A DNA stretch of 33,592 nucleotides from an uncultured Collinsella sp. (GCA_938023085.1 CALHDP010000061.1:1-33592); one strand, 5' to 3'. Shown: positions 1 to 8,777, counted from the first letter of the stretch. Numbers and translations: made by a program. The notes: generated by a model from the letters alone, not told the origin.

Positions 1-1725
1 GACGCCGTCGCCCGTCATGGCCACGGTGTGCTCGCGGCGCTTGAGCGCCTGCACGAGCTCGCGCTTCTGCTGCGGGGTCACACGACCAAAGACATGGTAG
101 CGGTCCACTGCGGCATCGAGCTTGGCCGGCGTATCGAGCGTCGTAGCGTCCACATAAGCGTCCGCCCCCGGCACGCCCACCACGCGCGCGATCGACGACA
201 CCGTACGCGGGTCGTCGCCACTGATCACGTTGAGGGTCACGCCCTGCTCGTTAAAGTAGCCGATGGTCTCGGCCGCCGAGGTACGAATCTCGTCGCGGAT
301 GGTCACAAAGCCCACGGGCTCGGCCTCGCCCACCATATCGCCATCGGGCGTAAAGCCGTCCACGCGCGCCACCACGAGCACGCGGCAGGTATCGGCAAGC
401 TCGGCGACACGGTTCTCGACCTGGGCAAACGCACGATCAGAGAGCACAAACTGCGCCGCACCCATCACATAGGAGCCCTGCGCAAACGACGCGCCGCTCC
501 ACTTTTTGGAGGACGAGAACGGAATGACCGACAGCGGCTCAGACACCTCGACCGGGCGATCGGCGTAATAGTTGAGCAGCGCCTGGCAGGTCTCGTTGGC
601 ATCGGCCGAAGTCGCACGTGCGACGTTAGCCAGCGCAAAATCGAGCACCGTGGAATCGACGGGAACAGCCGCCTCGTCAGAGCCGGCGCCTAGGCTCACG
701 CCCTCAACCGGCAGCGGATACGTGCCCTCGACCTCCATGCGGCCCGACGTGATGGTGCCCGTCTTGTCCAGGCACAGCACGTCGACGCGAGCGAGCGTCT
801 CGATGCAGTAGAGCTGCTGCGCCAGCACCTTGCGGCGGGCCAGACGCACCGTGGCGATGGCGAGCACCGACGAGGTCAGCAGCACCAAGCCTTGCGGGAT
901 CATGCCCAGCAGGGCACCCACCGTGGACAGCAGCGCCGACGAAGGCACATGGCCAGCCAACAGCTCGGAGAAGCACCACGAAAGCGCGCTATCGCCCGGG
1001 GTTCCCGCGGCATCCCACAGCTCGCTCACACTCGAGGCAAACAACGCCAAACCGAGCGGGATCATGATGATGCTCGCAAAGCGCACGATGGCGTTAAGCG
1101 CGTTCATGATCTCGGAATTGACCTTTTTGACGTATTTGGCCTCGTTATTGATCTTAGCCACGTAGTTGTCGGCGCCGACATGGATCACGCGGGCGCGCAG
1201 CAGGCCCGAGTCGATAAAGCTGCCGCTCATGAGCTCGGAACCGGGCTGTTTCTTAATAAGGTCGCTCTCGCCCGTCAGCAAGCTCTCGTTCACGAGCGCC
1301 TCGCCCGAAACCACCACGGCGTCGGCGGGAATCTGGTCGCCGCGCCCCAAGCGAATGATGTCGTCGAGCACGATCTGGTCCAAGTCGAGCTCCACCTCGG
1401 CGCCGTCGCGCACCGCGATGGCCTTCTTAGAGGTCAGCAGCGTGAGCTTATCGACCATCTTCTTGGAACGCATGGACTGGATGACGCCAATAGCGGTATT
1501 GAGGAACACCACGAACAGGAACGTCAGATTCTTAAACGAACCGGTCAAAATGACCAGAATCGCCAAGATCACGTTGATCAAATTGAACAGCGTGCAGAGG
1601 TTCTCGATGATGAGCTCTTTGACCGACTTGGTCTTGAGCTCCATGTTGCGGTTGATCTTACCGGCGGCGATGCGCTCCTCGACCTCGGCGGTCGAAAGTC
1701 CGCGCTCGATATCCGTTGCTGCCAT
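1..1725 (-). CDS. P-type cation-translocating ATPase, C-terminus outside the window
   Basis: Membrane ATPase that would move cations using an aspartyl-phosphate intermediate. The minus strand is open from the ATG at 1725 to base 1 (575 codons), and the protein continues off the left edge. Visible motifs in order: N-terminal hydrophobic pair around residues 40-80, the actuator TGES at residues 151-154, a second hydrophobic pair around 225-290, the phosphorylation motif DKTGT with D320, and a TGDGV hinge motif as the last visible residues. The N-terminus (ERIAAGKINRN, then FNLINVILA) resembles the CtpE-like subgroup seen in actinobacteria and firmicutes, for which calcium has been proposed; the ion cannot be read from the sequence. 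A GGGA lies 7 nt before the chosen ATG; another in-frame ATG at 1737 has no ribosome site. The gene starts 28 nt after the tRNA-Arg terminator, so it has no room for a promoter of its own. Family call is firm, substrate open. Confidence 0.9.
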   Translation of the reverse strand, partial: MAATDIERGLSTAEVEERIAAGKINRNMELKTKSVKELIIENLCTLFNLINVILAILVILTGSFKNLTFLFVVFLNTAIGVIQSMRSKKMVDKLTLLTSKKAIAVRDGAEVELDLDQIVLDDIIRLGRGDQIPADAVVVSGEALVNESLLTGESDLIKKQPGSELMSGSFIDSGLLRARVIHVGADNYVAKINNEAKYVKKVNSEIMNALNAIVRFASIIMIPLGLALFASSVSELWDAAGTPGDSALSWCFSELLAGHVPSSALLSTVGALLGMIPQGLVLLTSSVLAIATVRLARRKVLAQQLYCIETLARVDVLCLDKTGTITSGRMEVEGTYPLPVEGVSLGAGSDEAAVPVDSTVLDFALANVARATSADANETCQALLNYYADRPVEVSEPLSVIPFSSSKKWSGASFAQGSYVMGAAQFVLSDRAFAQVENRVAELADTCRVLVVARVDGFTPDGDMVGEAEPVGFVTIRDEIRTSAAETIGYFNEQGVTLNVISGDDPRTVSSIARVVGVPGADAYVDATTLDTPAKLDAAVDRYHVFGRVTPQQKRELVQALKRREHTVAMTGDGV

Positions 1726-1752
1726 ACCACGTCCCATCACGTCGCGTCGGTA

Positions 1753-1790
1753 TAAGAAAAACCGCCCGGACCATGCGAGGTTCGGACGGT
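1753..1790 (-). terminator. Intrinsic terminator of tRNA-Arg(CCG)
   Basis: On the minus strand a 12-bp stem (arms 1790-1779 and 1772-1761, one G:T pair) with a 6-nt loop is followed by TTTTCTTA. It lies 12 nt beyond the tRNA 3' end and directly before the ATPase gene. Confidence 0.85.
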
Positions 1791-1801
1791 CTTACGTTCG
1801 A

Positions 1802-1878
1802 TGGTGCCCCATGTTGGATTCGAACCAACGGCCTTCTGCTCCGGAGGCAGACGCTCTAATCCCCTGAGCTAATAGGGC
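1802..1878 (-). tRNA. tRNA-Arg (anticodon CCG)
   Basis: Minus-strand cloverleaf of 77 nt including an encoded CCA (1804-1802). The acceptor stem is GCCCTAT/ATGGGGC, the anticodon stem TCTGC/GCAGA encloses the loop CTCCGGA with anticodon CCG, and the T arm is GTTGG-TTCGAAT-CCAAC. All stems pair. It reads the Arg codon CGG. A good promoter lies just upstream and a strong terminator just downstream. Confidence 0.95.
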
Positions 1879-1889
1879 CAACGTTTGGC

Positions 1890-1919
1890 ATTATACCCAA
1901 GTGCACCACGGGCTATCAA
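1890..1919 (-). promoter_or_regulatory. Promoter of tRNA-Arg(CCG)
   Basis: On the minus strand TTGATA (1919-1914) and a perfect TATAAT (1895-1890) are separated by 18 bp. The predicted start near 1883 is about 5 nt before the mature tRNA 5' end. It would also feed the ATPase gene if the terminator leaks. Confidence 0.7.
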
Positions 1920-1995
1920 AATAAAAGAAAAAGCTTTGCAATTCCGAGGAAGACGCGGCGCAACGGCCCACTTTAGAAGGCAAAAGCGAGTCAGA

Positions 1996-2001
1996 TAGTA
2001 T
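1996..2001 (+). promoter_or_regulatory. Possible -10 box for the aromatic operon
   Basis: TAGTAT at 1996-2001, overlapping TATAAA at 1999-2004, is the best -10 candidate upstream of aroF. The TTTAGA near 1972 is a poor -35. A start near 2008 would place the hairpin at 2025-2045 within the first 40 nt of the transcript. The position is an inference. Confidence 0.35.
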
Positions 2002-2024
2002 AAACTCTCATGCACCATATATAC

Positions 2025-2049
2025 ACGGCTCGCGATGCGGGCCGTTTTT
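2025..2049 (+). terminator. Terminator-like hairpin in the aroF leader (possible attenuator)
   Basis: A 9-bp stem, ACGGCTCGC (2025-2033) with GCGGGCCGT (2037-2045) across a GAT loop, runs straight into TTTTT (2045-2049). It lies 33 nt before the aroF ATG and downstream of the likely promoter. The shape is that of an intrinsic terminator. I see no leader peptide rich in Phe, Tyr or Trp, no T-box and no obvious antiterminator arm, so any control mechanism is open. Confidence 0.5.
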
Positions 2050-2082
2050 GCAAAAGTTATCCATCGAGGTGAGAGGCACACC

Positions 2083-3105
2083 ATGATTGCAATTTTAAAG
2101 CAAAGCGCCAGCGACGAGGCCGTCAGCCATATCGTCAGCTGGATTGAGAAAAAGGGCCTGAAGACCGATGTCTCGCGCGGCGAGAATGAGACGATCATCG
2201 GCCTGGTGGGCGATACGACCAAGATCGACCCGTTCCTGCTCGAGTCCATGGATGTCGTCGAGCGCGTGCAGCGCGTCTCCGAGCCTTTTAAGCGTGCCAA
2301 CCGCAAGTTCCACCCCGAGGACTCCGTCATCGACTGCGGCCACGGCGTCAAGATCGGCGGCGATCAGTTCCAGGTCATCGCCGGCCCGTGCTCCGTCGAG
2401 GGCGAGAACCTCATCCGCATCGCACGCCGCGTGAAGGCCGCCGGTGCCACGATGCTGCGCGGTGGCGCCTACAAGCCCCGCACCTCCCCCTACGCCTACC
2501 AGGGTATGGGCCCCGCCGGCCTTGACCTGCTGTGCGAGGCATCGGCCGAGCTCGACATGCCAGTCGTCACCGAGATCATGGACCCGCGCGACGTGCAGGT
2601 CTTCCTCGACAAGAAGATCGACGTCATGCAGATCGGCGCCCGCAACGCCCAGAACTTCCCCCTGCTCAAGGAGGTCGGTAAGACCAAGACCCCGATCCTG
2701 CTCAAGCGCGGCATGTCCGGTACCGTCGACGAGCTGCTCATGGCCGCCGAGTACATCATGAGCGAGGGCAACGACAACGTCATCCTGTGCGAGCGCGGCA
2801 TCCGCACCTTCGAGACCCGCACCCGCAACACCTTTGACCTCAACGCCGTGCCGGTGCTGCACCACCTGTCGCACCTGCCCGTCGTCGCCGACCCCAGCCA
2901 CGCCACCGGCTACACCCGCTACGTTGAGCCCATGGCGCTCGCCGCGACCGCCTGCGGTGCCAACGGCTTGGAAATCGAGGTCCACGACGACCCGAGCCAC
3001 GCTTGGTCCGACGGCGCCCAGGCCCTCACCCCCGATCAGTTCGACGACACCATGCGCCGTATCCGAGCCATCCGCGAGGTTGTCTGCCAAGAGACCATGG
3101 AGTAG
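2083..3105 (+). CDS. aroF: 3-deoxy-7-phosphoheptulonate (DAHP) synthase with N-terminal ferredoxin-like domain
   Basis: Cytoplasmic enzyme that condenses phosphoenolpyruvate and erythrose 4-phosphate to DAHP, the first step of the shikimate pathway. Protein of 340 aa. Residues 1-75 form a ferredoxin-like regulatory domain as in the Thermotoga-type enzyme, where this domain mediates feedback inhibition by Tyr/Phe (family knowledge). The catalytic barrel shows GPCSVE (101-106) and KPRTSPYAYQG (131-141), which bind the phospho-substrates. The ATG at 2083 is chosen because GAGGTGAGAGG lies just upstream and the ferredoxin domain starts here; the frame is open further upstream from 2035 but that stretch contains the leader hairpin. 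It is the first gene of the operon, and tyrA follows after 3 nt, which places the entry enzyme next to the Tyr branch. Confidence 0.95.
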   Translation: MIAILKQSASDEAVSHIVSWIEKKGLKTDVSRGENETIIGLVGDTTKIDPFLLESMDVVERVQRVSEPFKRANRKFHPEDSVIDCGHGVKIGGDQFQVIAGPCSVEGENLIRIARRVKAAGATMLRGGAYKPRTSPYAYQGMGPAGLDLLCEASAELDMPVVTEIMDPRDVQVFLDKKIDVMQIGARNAQNFPLLKEVGKTKTPILLKRGMSGTVDELLMAAEYIMSEGNDNVILCERGIRTFETRTRNTFDLNAVPVLHHLSHLPVVADPSHATGYTRYVEPMALAATACGANGLEIEVHDDPSHAWSDGAQALTPDQFDDTMRRIRAIREVVCQETME

Positions 3106-3108
3106 CCC

Positions 3109-4023
3109 ATGGGTACGGTGAGAAACGCGCGCGTTAACCAGGGCGGCCCCAAGTGCGCCGGCATCGTCGGCCTTGGCCTCATCGGCGGCAGCTTTGCCCG
3201 CGGCTATGCGCAGGCGGGCGTCCGCGTGCTGGCCTGGGACCCCGATGACGATGTCATGACGGCCGCCAGCATGGGCACTGTCGCCGGAGAGCTCAACGAC
3301 AAGACACTCGGCGAATGCGACATCATCGTCCTGGCTTGCTACCCCGAGGCCTGCATCGAGTGGCTCGAGGCGCACGCCCAGGCGCTCGCCGACGCCACCG
3401 ACACCGACGCCATCATGGGCCCCGTGGTGATCGACACGGTGGGTGTCAAGGGCATCGTGTGCGAGCGCGCCTTTGAGCTTGCCCGCGAGCACGGCTTTTA
3501 CTTTGTGGGCGCGCACCCCATGGCGGGCACCCAGTTCTCGGGCTACGCGCACTCCCGCGCCGACCTGTTCCAGGGCGCTCCCCTGGTGCTCGTTCCGCCC
3601 GCGGTGGACGACGCCCTTAAGCTCGAGCTCTTGGGGCAGGTGCGCGAGATGGTGCGCCCCTTGGGCTTTGGCAAGTTCAGCGTGACCAGCGCCGCCGAGC
3701 ACGACCGCGTCATCGCCTTCACGAGCCAGCTTGCGCACGTGGTGTCCAACGCCTACGTAAAGAGCCCGACCGCCCAGGTCCACCACGGCTTTTCGGCCGG
3801 TAGCTACCGCGATCTCACCCGCGTGGCGCACCTCAACCCTCAGATGTGGTCCGAGCTTATGATCGACGACGCCGATGCGCTCGCCTTCGAGATCGACCAT
3901 CTTATCGAATCGCTCGGCGCCTACAGCCGTGCCCTTAAGGACCGCGACCAGCGCTATCTGGAGAATCTCCTTGCCGAGGGCGACCGCATCAAGTGCGCGC
4001 TCGACGACGAGGCCTCCCACTAG
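3109..4023 (+). CDS. tyrA: Prephenate dehydrogenase
   Basis: Oxidatively decarboxylates prephenate to 4-hydroxyphenylpyruvate, the Tyr branch. Protein of 304 aa. The Rossmann motif GLGLIGG at residues 21-27 binds the dinucleotide, an aspartate follows the second strand (LAWDPDD, suggesting NAD rather than NADP), and GAHPMAGT around 135-141 carries the catalytic-type histidine. There is no fused chorismate mutase; that activity is on the pheA product. There is no C-terminal ACT domain, so feedback control at this step would differ from the long forms. It starts 3 nt after the aroF stop and is followed 36 nt later by aroB, which has its own GAAAGGA ribosome site. Confidence 0.92.
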   Translation: MGTVRNARVNQGGPKCAGIVGLGLIGGSFARGYAQAGVRVLAWDPDDDVMTAASMGTVAGELNDKTLGECDIIVLACYPEACIEWLEAHAQALADATDTDAIMGPVVIDTVGVKGIVCERAFELAREHGFYFVGAHPMAGTQFSGYAHSRADLFQGAPLVLVPPAVDDALKLELLGQVREMVRPLGFGKFSVTSAAEHDRVIAFTSQLAHVVSNAYVKSPTAQVHHGFSAGSYRDLTRVAHLNPQMWSELMIDDADALAFEIDHLIESLGAYSRALKDRDQRYLENLLAEGDRIKCALDDEASH

Positions 4024-4059
4024 ACCACCTATCACGCCAGGTCGAAAGGACCATAGCTT

Positions 4060-5166
4060 ATGGCGATTACCATCGATATCGACACCGCACGCCCCTACCA
4101 GGTGCATGTTGGCACGTTTTTGCTGGAGCAGGCGGGACCGCTCGTGCGCGCCACTGCCGGCGGCACCAAGGCCGTCATCGTGACGGACACCAACGTGGGC
4201 CCGCTCTACCAGATGCCCGTTAAGCAGAGCCTGGAGGCGTCAGGCTACGAAGTGAGCATCTGCACCTTCGAGGCCGGCGAGGCCCATAAGCGCGCCGAAA
4301 CCTATGTTGCCATTTTGGAGTTTGTGGCCGAGCACGAGCTTTCGCGCTCCGACGTGATCGTGGCGCTCGGCGGCGGCGTCGTGGGCGACGTGGCGGGCTT
4401 TGTGGCCGCCACCTACATGCGCGGCTGCAAGTTTGTGCAGATCCCGACGAGCCTGCTCGCCATGGTTGATTCATCGGTGGGCGGCAAGACGGCCATCGAC
4501 CTGGCTGCCGGCAAGAACTTGGCCGGCGCCTTTTGGCAGCCGAGCGTGGTTATCGCCGACGTGGGGTGCCTGGCCACCCTTACGCCCAAGCAGTTCGCCG
4601 ACGGCTGCGGCGAGGTCGTCAAGCACGCCGTGATCGCCGACCCCGAGCTCTTCGCCGAGCTGGAGAAAACCCCGCTCACGCTGGAGCTGCTCAACCGCGA
4701 TGTGGCCCGCGTAGCACTCATCATCGCCCGCAATATCGACATCAAGCGCGCCGTGGTCGTCGCCGACGAGCACGAGACCAACCAGCGCAAGCTGCTCAAC
4801 TTTGGACACAGCGCCGGACACGCCGTCGAGGCCTGCGAGCACTTTGAGCTCGGACACGGCAACTGTGTGTCGATCGGCATGGGCATCATCACGCGCGCCG
4901 CGGCCCTGCACGGCGTCTGCGATGCTGCACTGCCCGGTCGTATTGAGGAGCTCTGCGCCCGCCATGGCCTCAAGACCCGCTGCGACCTAGATGCCGATGC
5001 CGTCTTTGCCGAGGCGCTCCACGACAAGAAGCGCGCGGGTGGCACTATCGACCTGGTGATTCCGCACGGCATTGGCCGCTGCAGCATCGACCGCACGCCG
5101 CTTTCCACTTTCCACGAACTCATTGCCGAAGGCCTCGGCCAGAAGGGAGACGCATCCGCATGCTAG
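4060..5166 (+). CDS. aroB: 3-dehydroquinate synthase
   Basis: Converts DAHP to 3-dehydroquinate with NAD and a divalent metal, step 2 of the shikimate pathway. Protein of 368 aa, usual family length. Family motifs visible: GGGVVGDVAGF (104-114) for NAD binding, DSSVGGKT (137-144) and NFGHSAGHAVE near residue 247 with a metal-binding histidine. GAAAGGA at 4043-4049 serves the ATG at 4060. The last codons overlap the aroA start by 7 nt (aroA ATG at 5160, aroB TAG at 5164-5166), which suggests translational coupling. Confidence 0.96.
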   Translation: MAITIDIDTARPYQVHVGTFLLEQAGPLVRATAGGTKAVIVTDTNVGPLYQMPVKQSLEASGYEVSICTFEAGEAHKRAETYVAILEFVAEHELSRSDVIVALGGGVVGDVAGFVAATYMRGCKFVQIPTSLLAMVDSSVGGKTAIDLAAGKNLAGAFWQPSVVIADVGCLATLTPKQFADGCGEVVKHAVIADPELFAELEKTPLTLELLNRDVARVALIIARNIDIKRAVVVADEHETNQRKLLNFGHSAGHAVEACEHFELGHGNCVSIGMGIITRAAALHGVCDAALPGRIEELCARHGLKTRCDLDADAVFAEALHDKKRAGGTIDLVIPHGIGRCSIDRTPLSTFHELIAEGLGQKGDASAC

Positions 5167-6479
5167 CCCGCATCACCCCGTCCCCACTTAAGGGCACCGT
5201 TCCCGCCATTGCGTCCAAGTCGATGGCGCACCGCCTGATCATCTGCGCCGCGCTTGCCAACGGCGAGACACACGTCACTTGCAACACCACCTGCGCCGAT
5301 ATCGAAGCCACGGTGCGCTGCCTCACGGCGCTGGGCGCCCGTATCGAGACCGTCGAGGACGGCTTCCAGGTCCACCCCACCATGAAGAGTATTGAGTTCG
5401 GCCTGCTCAAGGCACTTGCGGGCGGCACGCTCGACTGCGGCGAGAGCGGCTCCACGCTCCGCTTTATGCTGCCCGTCGCCTGCGCGCTGGGGGCAGAGGC
5501 AACCTTTGTGGGCCAGGGCCGTCTGGGCGCCCGCCCGCTCTCCCCGCTCTCCGATGAGATCATTGCCGCCGGCTGCGACCTGCAGGGTCTGGGCGGTTTT
5601 CCGCTCAAGACGAGCGGACGCATGCGCCCGGGCACCTTTGTGCTGCCGGGCAACGTAAGCTCGCAGTACATCTCGGGCCTGCTGTTGGCAGCCCCGTTGC
5701 TCGCCCAGCCCTCCTGCGTGCAGGTGACCGGCCTCATTGAGAGCCGCCCCTACATCAACCTGACGATCCAGGCCATGAAGGCCTTTGGCGTCGAGGTCAA
5801 CGTCGAGCGTATTCCCGCCCGGGACGGCCAGCCCGAGGTCACGAACTTCCGCGTGAGCAGTGGCTCGTACCGCACGCCCGGCAGCGTAGCCGTCGAGGGC
5901 GACTGGTCCAACGCTGCCTTTTGGCTGTGTGCCGGCGCCATCGGCACCGACCCCATCACCGTCGAGGGCGTGTCGCTGAGCTCCGCGCAGGGCGACCGCA
6001 ACGTGCTTGCCGCGCTTTCGCGCTTTGGCGCCCGCATCGTGCGCTCCACCAACGCCGCCACCGTGCAGTCCGACAAGCTCGCCGGCTTTGAGATGAGTGC
6101 CCACGACATTCCCGACCTTGTGCCCGTTATCTCGGCCGTGGCCTCGCTGGCACAGGGCCGCACCTTTATCCGCGATTGCGCCCGTCTGCGTATCAAGGAA
6201 TCCGACCGCCTGGCCACCACCACCCGCGAGCTCACCGCGCTGGGCGCGCAGGTGCGCATTGCCGGCGATGACCTCATCATCAAGGGTGTCGATGCCTTCA
6301 GCGGCGGCGAGGTCGATTCGCACAACGACCACCGCATCGCCATGATGGCCGCCATCGCCGCGAGCCGTGCCACCGGCGAGGTCGTGATCCACGGCGCCGA
6401 GGCCGTCAACAAGTCCTATCCCGATTTCTTCGACCACTACCGCCTGCTGGGCGGCAAGGTCACACTCGAGGAGGAATAG
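5160..6479 (+). CDS. aroA: 5-enolpyruvylshikimate-3-phosphate (EPSP) synthase
   Basis: Transfers enolpyruvyl from PEP to shikimate 3-phosphate. Protein of 439 aa. SKSMAHR at residues 19-25 is the N-terminal substrate-binding lysine motif, CGESGSTLRFM in the first third replaces the LGNAGTAMRPL of class I plant/enterobacterial enzymes, and KESDRLATT plus DHRIAMM are the conserved C-terminal phosphate-binding segments. The loop variant shows the protein is not a canonical class I enzyme; glyphosate response cannot be deduced. It overlaps aroB by 7 nt and ends 1 nt before the aroC ATG, with GAGGAGG near its own end acting as the aroC ribosome site. Confidence 0.95.
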   Translation: MLARITPSPLKGTVPAIASKSMAHRLIICAALANGETHVTCNTTCADIEATVRCLTALGARIETVEDGFQVHPTMKSIEFGLLKALAGGTLDCGESGSTLRFMLPVACALGAEATFVGQGRLGARPLSPLSDEIIAAGCDLQGLGGFPLKTSGRMRPGTFVLPGNVSSQYISGLLLAAPLLAQPSCVQVTGLIESRPYINLTIQAMKAFGVEVNVERIPARDGQPEVTNFRVSSGSYRTPGSVAVEGDWSNAAFWLCAGAIGTDPITVEGVSLSSAQGDRNVLAALSRFGARIVRSTNAATVQSDKLAGFEMSAHDIPDLVPVISAVASLAQGRTFIRDCARLRIKESDRLATTTRELTALGAQVRIAGDDLIIKGVDAFSGGEVDSHNDHRIAMMAAIAASRATGEVVIHGAEAVNKSYPDFFDHYRLLGGKVTLEEE

Positions 6480-6480
6480 C

Positions 6481-7578
6481 ATGTCCTCGACCTTTGGCAA
6501 CGTCTTGCACTTAAGCATCTTCGGCCAGTCGCACTCCCCCGCTATCGGCTGCTCGCTCGATGGCATTCCGGCGGGCATCGCCGTGGACCAGGAGAAGCTG
6601 CAAGCCTTCCTCGACCGCCGCGCCCCCGGTCGCGACGAGACCGCGACCAAACGCCGCGAGGCCGACGCCGCCCACATCATCGCTGGTGTTGTCGATGGAC
6701 ATACCACCGGTGCACCCATCGCCGCGATCATTGAGAACACCAACACGCACTCCAAGGACTATTCCGAGCTGCGCCGCAAGCCCCGCCCCGGGCACGCAGA
6801 CTTTCCGGCGCGCGTGAAGTACCACAACATGCACGACGTCGCCGGCGGCGGGCATTTCTCCGGCCGCCTGACGGCCCCCTTATGCATCGCCGGCGGTATT
6901 GCGCTGCAGGCACTCGAGGCCCGTGGCATCAAGGTCATGGCGCACGTCGCGCAGATCGGCGGCATCTCCGACCTGCCCATGGACGACATGGTCTATCGCG
7001 AGGCCGACCGCAAGGCGATCCTGGAAAACGACCTGCCCTGCATCGATGCCGTGGCCGCCGGTCGCATGCGCGAGGAGATTCTGGCCGCGCGCGACGAACT
7101 CGACAGCATCGGCGGCATCGTGGAGTGCGGCATCTACGGCCTGCCCGCGGGCATCGGCGACCCCATGTTCGACGGCATCGAGAACCGCATCGCGCAAATC
7201 GCGTTTGGCATTCCCGCCGTGAAAGGCGTTGAGTTTGGCATGGGCTTTGCCGTCGCCGCCATGCGTGGCAGCGAGAACAACGATCCGTATCGCATCGATG
7301 CCGAGACCGGCGAAATCGAGGTCGAGTCCAATAACGCCGGCGGCATCCTAGGCGGTATTTCGACCGGCGCGCCCGTCATGTGGCGTATGGCCGTAAAGCC
7401 GACGCCCTCCATCGGTCGCGAGCAGCAGACGGTGGACATGGACGCCATGGAAAATGCCGAGCTCTCGGTCCACGGCCGCCACGATCCCTGCATCGTCCCG
7501 CGCGCCGTACCCGTAGCCGAGGCAGCCGCCGCCCTCGCGATTTGGGACGCCCTCCTCGAGGACGCCGCCCAGCTCTAA
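6481..7578 (+). CDS. aroC: Chorismate synthase
   Basis: Removes phosphate from EPSP to make chorismate, using reduced FMN. Protein of 365 aa, normal length. Signatures: FGQSHSPAIGCSLDGIPAG at the N-terminus, RRKPRPGHADF near residue 100, and HFSGRLTAP near residue 130. The FMN-binding region near the C-terminus (VHGRHDPCIVPRA) is complete, so the gene looks intact. It begins 1 nt after the aroA stop. A 53-nt gap separates it from pheA. Confidence 0.96.
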   Translation: MSSTFGNVLHLSIFGQSHSPAIGCSLDGIPAGIAVDQEKLQAFLDRRAPGRDETATKRREADAAHIIAGVVDGHTTGAPIAAIIENTNTHSKDYSELRRKPRPGHADFPARVKYHNMHDVAGGGHFSGRLTAPLCIAGGIALQALEARGIKVMAHVAQIGGISDLPMDDMVYREADRKAILENDLPCIDAVAAGRMREEILAARDELDSIGGIVECGIYGLPAGIGDPMFDGIENRIAQIAFGIPAVKGVEFGMGFAVAAMRGSENNDPYRIDAETGEIEVESNNAGGILGGISTGAPVMWRMAVKPTPSIGREQQTVDMDAMENAELSVHGRHDPCIVPRAVPVAEAAAALAIWDALLEDAAQL

Positions 7579-7631
7579 CCCGACTCACCTGGGTTGCCTG
7601 TCAACTCAGCCGTTACGTGAAAGGGGCCTCC

Positions 7632-8777
7632 ATGGACCTTGCCGATATTCGCCAGGCCATCGATGGCATCGACACCACCCTGCTCAATAGCTTTGTCGAG
7701 CGCATGGACATTGCCACCGAGGTCGCCAAGTCAAAAATCGAGATGGGCAAGGCCGTCTTTGACCCCGCCCGCGAGCGCTCCAAACTCAACAACCTCGCCA
7801 GTCGCGCGCCCGAGCGCTACGAGGCGCAGGCCATCACCCTGTTCCGTCTCCTCATGAGCATGAGCAAGGCCGAGCAGCAGCGCTACATCAACGAACTCAA
7901 GGGCATCACTGTCTCGCAAAAGGCCCACGCCACGGCTGCAGCCTCCGACACGCCCTTCCCTCAAACTGCCACCGTCGCTTGTCAGGGCGTTGAGGGCGCT
8001 TACAGTCAAATCGCCGCGTGCAAGCTCTTCGACGTGCCCGACATCGCGTTTTTCGAGACCTTCGAAGGCGTTATGCGCGCTGTGCGCGACGGCTTCTGCG
8101 AGTTTGGCGTGCTGCCCATCGAGAACTCCACCGCCGGCTCGGTCAACGCCGTCTACGACCTGCTCGCCCAGTTCGACTTTCACATCGTGCGCTCGCTTCG
8201 CCTCAAGATCGACCACAACTTGCTCGTCAAGCCCGGCACCAAGCTCGCGGACATACGCGAGGTCTACAGCCACGGTCAGGCCATCGCGCAGTGCGCTAGC
8301 TTTATCGAGCGCCGCGGCCTGCACGCCACCAAGTACCCCAACACGGCCATGTCGGCCGAAATGGTCGCCAGCTCCGAGTGCACCGATGTTGCTGCCATCG
8401 CATCGCGCAGCTGCGCGGCACTCTATGGCCTGGAGGTGCTGGAGCCCAACATCCAGGACTCGGACAACAACTATACGCGCTTTGTCGTCATCAGCCGCGA
8501 GCCGCGCGTCTACCCCGGCGCTAATCGCACCTCGCTCATGATCACCACGGCCAATGAGCCGGGCGCGCTCTATCGCGTACTCGAACGTTTCTACGCGCTC
8601 AACATCAACCTCATCAAGCTCGAGAGCCGTCCCATCCCCGGTCGCGACTTTGAGTTTATGTTCTACTTTGACCTGGACTGCCCCTTTGGCAGCAAGGCCC
8701 TCGACGACCTGCTCGATTCGATCGACGGCGTGTGTGAGAGCTTCACCTACTTTGGCAGCTACACGGAGGTGCTCTAG
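7632..8777 (+). CDS. pheA: Bifunctional chorismate mutase / prephenate dehydratase with ACT domain
   Basis: Turns chorismate into prephenate and then phenylpyruvate, the Phe branch. Protein of 381 aa with three modules: an AroQ-type helical chorismate mutase (about 1-91, with R and K residues in VAKSKIEMG and DPARERSK), prephenate dehydratase (about 114-290, with ENSTAGSV and YTRF at 281-284), and an ACT domain (about 298-381) that carries EPGALY and ESRP, the Phe-binding motifs of feedback-inhibited enzymes. The frame is open from 7380 but the upstream part lies inside aroC; the ATG at 7632 has AAAGGGG 6 nt before it and begins the mutase domain. It is the only chorismate mutase I see here, so it must also supply prephenate to TyrA. 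The next gene starts directly after its stop. Confidence 0.94.
   Translation: MDLADIRQAIDGIDTTLLNSFVERMDIATEVAKSKIEMGKAVFDPARERSKLNNLASRAPERYEAQAITLFRLLMSMSKAEQQRYINELKGITVSQKAHATAAASDTPFPQTATVACQGVEGAYSQIAACKLFDVPDIAFFETFEGVMRAVRDGFCEFGVLPIENSTAGSVNAVYDLLAQFDFHIVRSLRLKIDHNLLVKPGTKLADIREVYSHGQAIAQCASFIERRGLHATKYPNTAMSAEMVASSECTDVAAIASRSCAALYGLEVLEPNIQDSDNNYTRFVVISREPRVYPGANRTSLMITTANEPGALYRVLERFYALNINLIKLESRPIPGRDFEFMFYFDLDCPFGSKALDDLLDSIDGVCESFTYFGSYTEVL

Noticed and set aside
892..1755. Plus-strand open frame of 287 codons
   Set aside because: Antisense to the P-type ATPase, rich in His, Gln and Arg; the ATPase motifs on the other strand settle the coding strand.
2095..4107. Minus-strand open frame of 670 codons
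   Set aside because: It lies opposite aroF and tyrA; its protein is low-complexity (A, G, V, D, H) as expected of the shadow of GC-rich codons.
5163..6755. Minus-strand open frame of 530 codons
   Set aside because: Antisense to aroA and the start of aroC with no recognisable domain; composition is that of a shadow frame.
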